NCBI RefSeq assembly: GCF_027922265.1
Contig: NZ_BSFI01000022.1
Span: 124,001-188,000, forward strand
DNA from: Hansschlegelia plantiphila
GTDB lineage: Bacteria; Pseudomonadota; Alphaproteobacteria; Rhizobiales; Methylopilaceae
Direction: 5' to 3'
DNA: 64,000 nt
The translations under genes were made by a program, and so were the position numbers. Shown piece after piece: positions 60,421-64,000 of this stretch (its first letter is position 1; every line of letters begins with the position of its first letter). Below the pieces are notes generated by a model. That model saw nothing but the letters and a program-made list of their open reading frames with translations. It was not told the origin of the DNA and did not search any database.

Positions 60421-60427
60421 ATTTGCG

Positions 60428-62059
60428 TTGCCACTTCCTATTAATCTTCAGCTAACCGGCGCGAGCGTACCCGTCCAATTGCGTGCTGGTATGTCGACGA
60501 TCATCGTTGGCGCGAACGGCAGCGGGAAAACACGTCTCGCGATGGAATGTGAACGGCAGGCTGGTGCAACCGCTCACCGGATTTCAGCGCAACGGATGCT
60601 CGCACTTGACCCCTCTATCGAGAAAATCAGCGAGCAAACAGCTCGCAATCAATTGCGATACGGATACAACGATCCACAGCAATATGGTGGAGTCCAACAG
60701 GCGCGTGACGTAAATCGATGGGGTCAAGCGCAGCCTCGTTTCATCCTCAATGACGCTGGATCACTGCTTCAAGTGCTTTTCGCGGAACAAGCAAACGTCG
60801 GAGTAGCAGTGAACGATGCGGCCGAAGCGGGAATGCCCGTAGTAGGCCGCGAAACCGTATTACGCAAATTGAAGGCAATTTTTCACCGAGTGCTACCGAC
60901 CCGTAGCCTAGCAACTACCGCAGACGATATCACTGTAATAGCCCGTGATGCTGAAGGCTCTATGAGTGATCCGTACAACATCACGCAGATGAGCGACGGC
61001 GAGAAGGCCGTCTTCTACATTATTGGACAGGTGTTAGTCGCCGACTTTGGCTCTGCCTTCATTATGGACGAGCCTGAGATTCACGTTCATCGCTCAATTT
61101 TAAGTCGATTGTGGGACGAGTTGGAGGCGGCACGACCAGACTGTGCGTTTCTCCTTATCACGCACGACCTAGAATTTGCTGCTGCAAGAGCAGGCCGAAA
61201 GTACGTTGTGCGGAGCTATGCGCCTACGACTGGTTGGATGATCGAGGACGTGCCGGAGGCGGAAGGATTCAGCGAGGAACTGGTCACGCTAATTCTCGGC
61301 AGCCGGAAGCCAGTGCTATTCGTTGAGGGCGAACAGGGTAGTCTCGACATCGCCTTCTACCGTGCCTGCTATCCAGATTGGACAGTGATCCCGCGAGGCG
61401 GATGCGAGAGTGTCATTCACTCGGTCGCTACGATGCGGCGCAACGCGGCCTTCACCCGCATCACCTGTGCCGGTCTGGTCGACGCGGATGGACGCGACAC
61501 GGACGACCGGGCGTATCTCGCCGGCATCGGCGTATCGGTGCTACCTGTCGCTGAGATCGAGAATCTGCTGTTGTTACCCACGGTGTCGCAAATCATTCTG
61601 GCGAAGAACGATTTCAGCGGCGCTGAGTTGGAGAGCAAGCTAGCCGAGGTGAAGGCGGCAGTATTCGCTGACGCGATGGTGCCGGAGAACGTTAATGAGG
61701 TAGTGCTCGGTTACTGCCGCCGGCGCATCGATCAGATGCTGAAGCGGATCGACTTCTCGGCCGACAAGTCAGTCGTCGACCTCTCTACCAGCTACGTCAC
61801 CCAAACGGGTGCGCTCGACGTCGCCGCGATTGCCGCAGGGATCGAAAAGATAATAACCGACGCAATAGCGGGCGACGACCTACCTGCACTGCTCGCTATT
61901 TACGACCGCAAGAAGCCGCTGCTGGCGCTCGCCGCACGGATGCGTGCTGGCAGCGTCAACGAATTCACTGCCTGGGTCACGCGTGCCATTCAGAGCAAGG
62001 AAGATGACAGGCTGCGAATGGCAATCGAGGCTGTGCTACCGACGCCTTCTGCGGCATAG
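60428..62059 (+). CDS. AAA/ABC-type ATPase fused to a DUF4435 (TOPRIM-like) region; candidate phage-defence protein
   Basis: 543 residues from TTG at 60428. Residues 1-290 are an ABC/SMC-like ATPase: Walker A GANGSGKT (28-35), signature-like QMSDGEKAVFYI (187-198), Walker B FIMDEPEIHVH (211-221) and H-loop ITHDLE (244-249). Residues ~292-390 look like DUF4435: LFVEGEQGSLD with the Glu at 300-302, VIPRGGCESV, VDADGRD (351-357) and VAEIENLLLLP, matching the E...DxD layout of TOPRIM folds. The remaining ~150 residues are helical. This is the plan of OLD-like nucleases, many of which defend against phage. Codon use is more AT-rich than its neighbours. No partner gene is on the same strand, so it may act alone. 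Confidence 0.8.
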   Translation: MPLPINLQLTGASVPVQLRAGMSTIIVGANGSGKTRLAMECERQAGATAHRISAQRMLALDPSIEKISEQTARNQLRYGYNDPQQYGGVQQARDVNRWGQAQPRFILNDAGSLLQVLFAEQANVGVAVNDAAEAGMPVVGRETVLRKLKAIFHRVLPTRSLATTADDITVIARDAEGSMSDPYNITQMSDGEKAVFYIIGQVLVADFGSAFIMDEPEIHVHRSILSRLWDELEAARPDCAFLLITHDLEFAAARAGRKYVVRSYAPTTGWMIEDVPEAEGFSEELVTLILGSRKPVLFVEGEQGSLDIAFYRACYPDWTVIPRGGCESVIHSVATMRRNAAFTRITCAGLVDADGRDTDDRAYLAGIGVSVLPVAEIENLLLLPTVSQIILAKNDFSGAELESKLAEVKAAVFADAMVPENVNEVVLGYCRRRIDQMLKRIDFSADKSVVDLSTSYVTQTGALDVAAIAAGIEKIITDAIAGDDLPALLAIYDRKKPLLALAARMRAGSVNEFTAWVTRAIQSKEDDRLRMAIEAVLPTPSAA

Positions 62060-62074
62060 GTTGTGGGATCATCG

Positions 62075-62118
62075 TCCGATTGAATGTCCGCTTCCGTGCA
62101 AGAGGACATTCAATCGGA
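62075..62118. repeat. 15-bp perfect inverted repeat between convergent genes
   Basis: TCCGATTGAATGTCC (62075-62089) and GGACATTCAATCGGA (62104-62118), 14-nt loop. It begins 16 nt after the ATPase stop and lies 49 nt from the stop of the facing small gene. It may serve both as a terminator, but has no T-run on either side. Confidence 0.8.
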
Positions 62119-62166
62119 ACGGCAAGGCCGGGGTCGAAAGCTGTCAGGACGGCTATGGCGTCACCT

Positions 62167-62334
62167 TTACGGCAGGTCGACGTGATCAATGGTCGGCCAG
62201 CGTTCTTCGGCAGCTTGCGTGATTGCGTCACGATCGTCCATCGGCCCAATCACGCCGAGGGTTTCACTAGCCTCGCGGGCGATAGCGTAGAGCCCGGCGT
62301 CTTCGGTGACGATTTCAAGCGTCGGGCTGCTCAT
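62167..62334 (-). CDS. 55-residue acidic small protein facing the ATPase gene
   Basis: Reads MSSPTLEIVTEDAGLYAIAR, then a middle rich in acidic and Ile/Ala residues, ending RWPTIDHVDLP. It has a good ribosome-binding site (GAGGA, 8 nt before the ATG at 62334). The amino-acid content is far more protein-like than the overlapping plus-strand frame. Mostly one or two helices, no signal peptide or membrane part, net negative. No family recognised; an antitoxin-like, regulatory or anti-defence role would be speculation. Confidence 0.5.
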   Translation of the reverse strand: MSSPTLEIVTEDAGLYAIAREASETLGVIGPMDDRDAITQAAEERWPTIDHVDLP

Positions 62335-62980
62335 GCTCAATCCTCGTTCAAATGGGTACGAGGCTCCTTATAAGCTTACTGCTCTGTACATTGCATTAAA
62401 TTGCACAAGACAGAACCGGTGGATCAATGAACGGAAGCAATTTTCGTAGCGGTTATTTGCGGGTTCCTGTCGTGGTACTTTTCATGGTATCAAACGACGA
62501 GTCGTTTTCAAGATATTGAAATATAAAGCAATTTATGGAATTTTATAATTGAGTGGGAATGACGGGTCGTAGTTTCGGATAGTGTGGGATGGTCTAGCGT
62601 AGAATTGTCGGATAGTTTGTTCCGATAGTTCTGGAATGTATTGAGCGGATCGCCATACGTCGTTTTGCTTGGGTGGGTTCGAACGAATATAACTCGGTTG
62701 TGCCTAGGAGCCGGAGCGCGTCGTCCGTGATCGAAGCCACCGATCACCGGTTGAACCAGGATCATTTCGAAGTCGTTTTTCGCGCGCCTCGCCGTTTCCT
62801 AAAATAGGCGAGGTGTTTCATGCCGCCCTTCAAAAATCGGTTTGCGCCCGCTCTAGCTCATGTCCCGTGGCGGCGTTTTAAATCACGATAAAGCGTGGAA
62901 GGCCCGTCAAGGACAAGTATTCCGGCAAAGCATGCGGTAACGAGCCTTTCGCTGTTCTCCCTGCGCACGCGCGACCACCA
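62335..62980. other. AT-rich intergenic stretch containing the right end of the element
   Basis: No convincing gene. It holds a copy of the TGGTACTTTTCATGG repeat (62473-62491), the palindrome AAACGAC-GA-GTCGTTT (62492-62507), an arm-like TTTCAAGATATTGA motif (62506-62519) and the right att-like repeat. Past it are three CGGATAGT/CCGATAGT-type repeats (around 62575-62630) and a hairpin CCTCGCC/GGCGAGG (62787-62813) that might end the transcript of the phosphopantetheinyl transferase gene. Confidence 0.55.
62548..62562 (+). repeat. Right att-like repeat (attR)
   Basis: ATTGAGTGGGAATGA, a copy of the last five codons of guaA (I-E-W-E-stop) with a single synonymous change. It lies in non-coding DNA with no guaA sequence before it. 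Confidence 0.75.
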
Positions 62981-63814
62981 TCAGGCATCGAGCCTCTCGG
63001 GCATGAGTTCATCGGCTATCTCGGTGCGGCAGCCGTTCCCCCGCTCGTCGTTTCCGGCCGCCGCAGCCGGCGGTCCGAGATACCCGATGACGGCGACCGT
63101 CACCGCAGGTCCCTCCGCGGCGATCGCCAGCCGGTGGCGGTCGGTCGGCCGCATGGTCAGGAAGGTCCAGGAGGCGGCGTCCTGCGGCGCGCGAGCGAGC
63201 CGCCATCCCCCGTCACAGGGTTCGAAGACGATCTCGGGGAAGGGCAGCGACAGGCCGAAGCCCCGCGCCTTGGCGTAGGCCTCCTTCAGCGTCCACAGCG
63301 TATAGAAGCGCTCCAGCCGCTCGTCCGGCGCGAGCTTTTCGAACGCGCTCCGCTCCTCGGGCGCGAGCGCGAGCGGCGCAAGCTCCGCGATGTCGAGCGG
63401 GCGGATCTCCTCGACGTCGACCCCGACTTCGAAGCCCTCGCATACCGCGAGCGCCACGAGGCTGCGCGTGTGCGAAAGGTTGAAGCGCAGGTCCTGCGGG
63501 ATAGTCGGCGAAGCGATGCGGGGCTTGCCATGGGCGTCGGCGCCGAAGCGCCAGCGCTCCGGCGTGATATCGGCGCAATCGGACAGCGCGCTGCGTAGAA
63601 GCCCCCGCCCGACGAGGAACTGCGCCGCCGCCTCGCGCGAGCGGAAGCCGCGCCAGCGGCCGCGCTCGTCTTCCGACAGCAACCGCTCGAAGCGCTCGAG
63701 CTCGGACGCGTCGAGCGCCTCCGGCTTCGCGAGACGCAGCGCCACGGCCCCGGGTTCGGCGCGCCGGCAACCGCTCTCCAAATCAGAATTATTCCAGTTC
63801 GAATTCGTGGTCAT
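62981..63814 (-). CDS. 4'-Phosphopantetheinyl transferase (Sfp type)
   Basis: 277 residues from the ATG at 63814. Two half-domains of the Sfp pseudo-dimer are visible. The metal-binding motifs GVDVEEIRPLD (D133, E135) and WTLKEAYAKARG (E178) are intact, and the upstream motif LRFNLSHTRSLVALAV matches. It activates carrier proteins of polyketide, nonribosomal peptide or fatty-acid pathways by adding phosphopantetheine; the target is not in the window. The last ~30 residues are an extra Ala/Gly/Asn-rich tail. It is divergent from whatever follows the window. Confidence 0.9.
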   Translation of the reverse strand: MTTNSNWNNSDLESGCRRAEPGAVALRLAKPEALDASELERFERLLSEDERGRWRGFRSREAAAQFLVGRGLLRSALSDCADITPERWRFGADAHGKPRIASPTIPQDLRFNLSHTRSLVALAVCEGFEVGVDVEEIRPLDIAELAPLALAPEERSAFEKLAPDERLERFYTLWTLKEAYAKARGFGLSLPFPEIVFEPCDGGWRLARAPQDAASWTFLTMRPTDRHRLAIAAEGPAVTVAVIGYLGPPAAAAGNDERGNGCRTEIADELMPERLDA

Positions 63815-64000
63815 CCGAAAACTATAAATACTCTAAGGAGTAGCTTATGCTGGAAATAGACGACCTATAGATTGTTGTATGGCTGCAACATAGCGCGAAG
63901 CTTCATGGTATCAAGAAATTATGAGTTTGATTCGATGCGATCCATGGCTTTTGTCTCGCGGGGTCGTCTATAGCGGACGTTACATTCGGGGGACTGTCGA
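63815..64000. other. AT-rich upstream region of the phosphopantetheinyl transferase gene
   Basis: A TATAAATA box (63823-63830) and AAGGAG (63835-63840) precede a 7-codon ORF MLEIDDL-stop (63847-63870, plus strand). A further TCATGGTATCAA copy lies at 63903-63914. No full gene is seen before the window ends. Confidence 0.45.

Larger units (their letters stand above)
59927..60427. other. AT-rich stretch between guaA and the ATPase gene
   Basis: No convincing gene. It holds an inverted repeat AAGTTATTG/CAATAACTT (59938-59946, 59973-59981) next to the att site and two TTTCAAG motifs. It also has a 13-bp inverted repeat (60005-60054). An ORF of 40 codons (60008-60130, MASERHSLEAFADAMNG...) and a 63-codon minus-strand ORF (60148-60339) are open but have no recognisable family; either could be the remnant of a larger gene. 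Confidence 0.6.
59912..62562. mobile_element. Integrase-less genomic element inserted at the guaA 3' end
   Basis: Bounded by a 12-bp exact direct repeat, GAGTGGGAATGA (59915-59926 and 62551-62562). The repeat extends to 15 bp with one mismatch, so both copies read I-E-W-E-stop. The interior is visibly AT-richer than the core genome and holds the ATPase/DUF4435 gene, a 55-codon minus-strand gene and several inverted repeats. guaA 3' ends are known attachment sites of tyrosine-recombinase islands. No recombinase gene is present inside, so it is either a decayed island or a cargo element moved in trans. Confidence 0.75.

Noticed and set aside
62080..62373. 97-codon plus-strand frame after the ATPase gene
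   Set aside because: Starts inside the inverted repeat, lacks a ribosome-binding site and reads as unstructured sequence; the minus-strand 55-codon frame over the same DNA is better supported.
62660..62700. GGTTCGAAC motif resembling a tRNA T-loop
   Set aside because: No acceptor or anticodon arm can be folded around it.
62508..62765. 85-codon minus-strand frame in the AT-rich spacer
   Set aside because: It runs across the right att repeat and several short repeats, has no ribosome-binding site and no family features.

Overview
The window is a high-GC alphaproteobacterial chromosome segment, most likely from the Hyphomicrobiales (Rhizobiales). The evidence is the gene set: DivK/PleD, PopZ, EipB, DUF3572, TamA/TamB, a conserved pcm-tolC-popZ-valS block and a catalytically dead dihydroorotase paired with pyrB. 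Genus cannot be fixed from sequence reading alone. Almost all of it is ordinary, densely packed core genome, with many operons coupled by 4-nt stop/start overlaps.

Layout. 1-8674: the outer-membrane assembly pair tamA (5' end outside the window) and a very large repeat-expanded tamB, then a small HPt-like protein. 8772-13451: outer-membrane barrel, glycerophosphodiesterase, RidA, EipB, DNA polymerase IV and DUF3572. 13608-15627: divK-pleD cell-cycle/c-di-GMP pair and rpmG, whose terminator lies inside the pleD 3' end. 15715-27943: a long minus-strand run of MFS, Nudix, DUF983, RNase R, TopA, DprA, PlsY, pseudo-dihydroorotase and PyrB. 28128-36244: Gly-rich exported protein, RuvX, UPF0173 hydrolase, the GatCAB genes with a chorismate mutase and a histidine kinase between gatA and gatB, MgtC-like protein and an LpxO-type hydroxylase. 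36383-38271: sulfurtransferase and cysteine synthase. 38451-44872: a photo-oxidative-stress type cluster (ChrR-like cupin, SDR, cfa, DUF1365, FAD oxidoreductase, photolyase). 45034-59926: tRNA-Asn, MBL-fold protein, tRNA-Cys, pcm, tolC, popZ, valS, opgG/D, guaB, MAPEG, rsmB and guaA.

The accessory part is 59912-62562. The last codons of guaA (ending IEWE-stop) recur at 62548-62562, giving a direct repeat around an AT-richer 2.6-kb insert. No integrase gene is visible in it. Its one substantial gene encodes an ATPase fused to a TOPRIM-like DUF4435 region, an OLD-like architecture and a plausible single-gene phage-defence system. A previously overlooked 55-codon gene faces it, and the insert holds several inverted and arm-type repeats. 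It reads as a minimal cargo element at the guaA attachment site. Beyond it lie an AT-rich spacer, an Sfp-type phosphopantetheinyl transferase and a 7-codon mini-ORF.

The clearest regulatory signal is a shared promoter-like motif, TGATCC-N16-CGTAG, upstream of both arms of the photo-oxidative-stress cluster. It suggests control by an ECF sigma factor encoded elsewhere.
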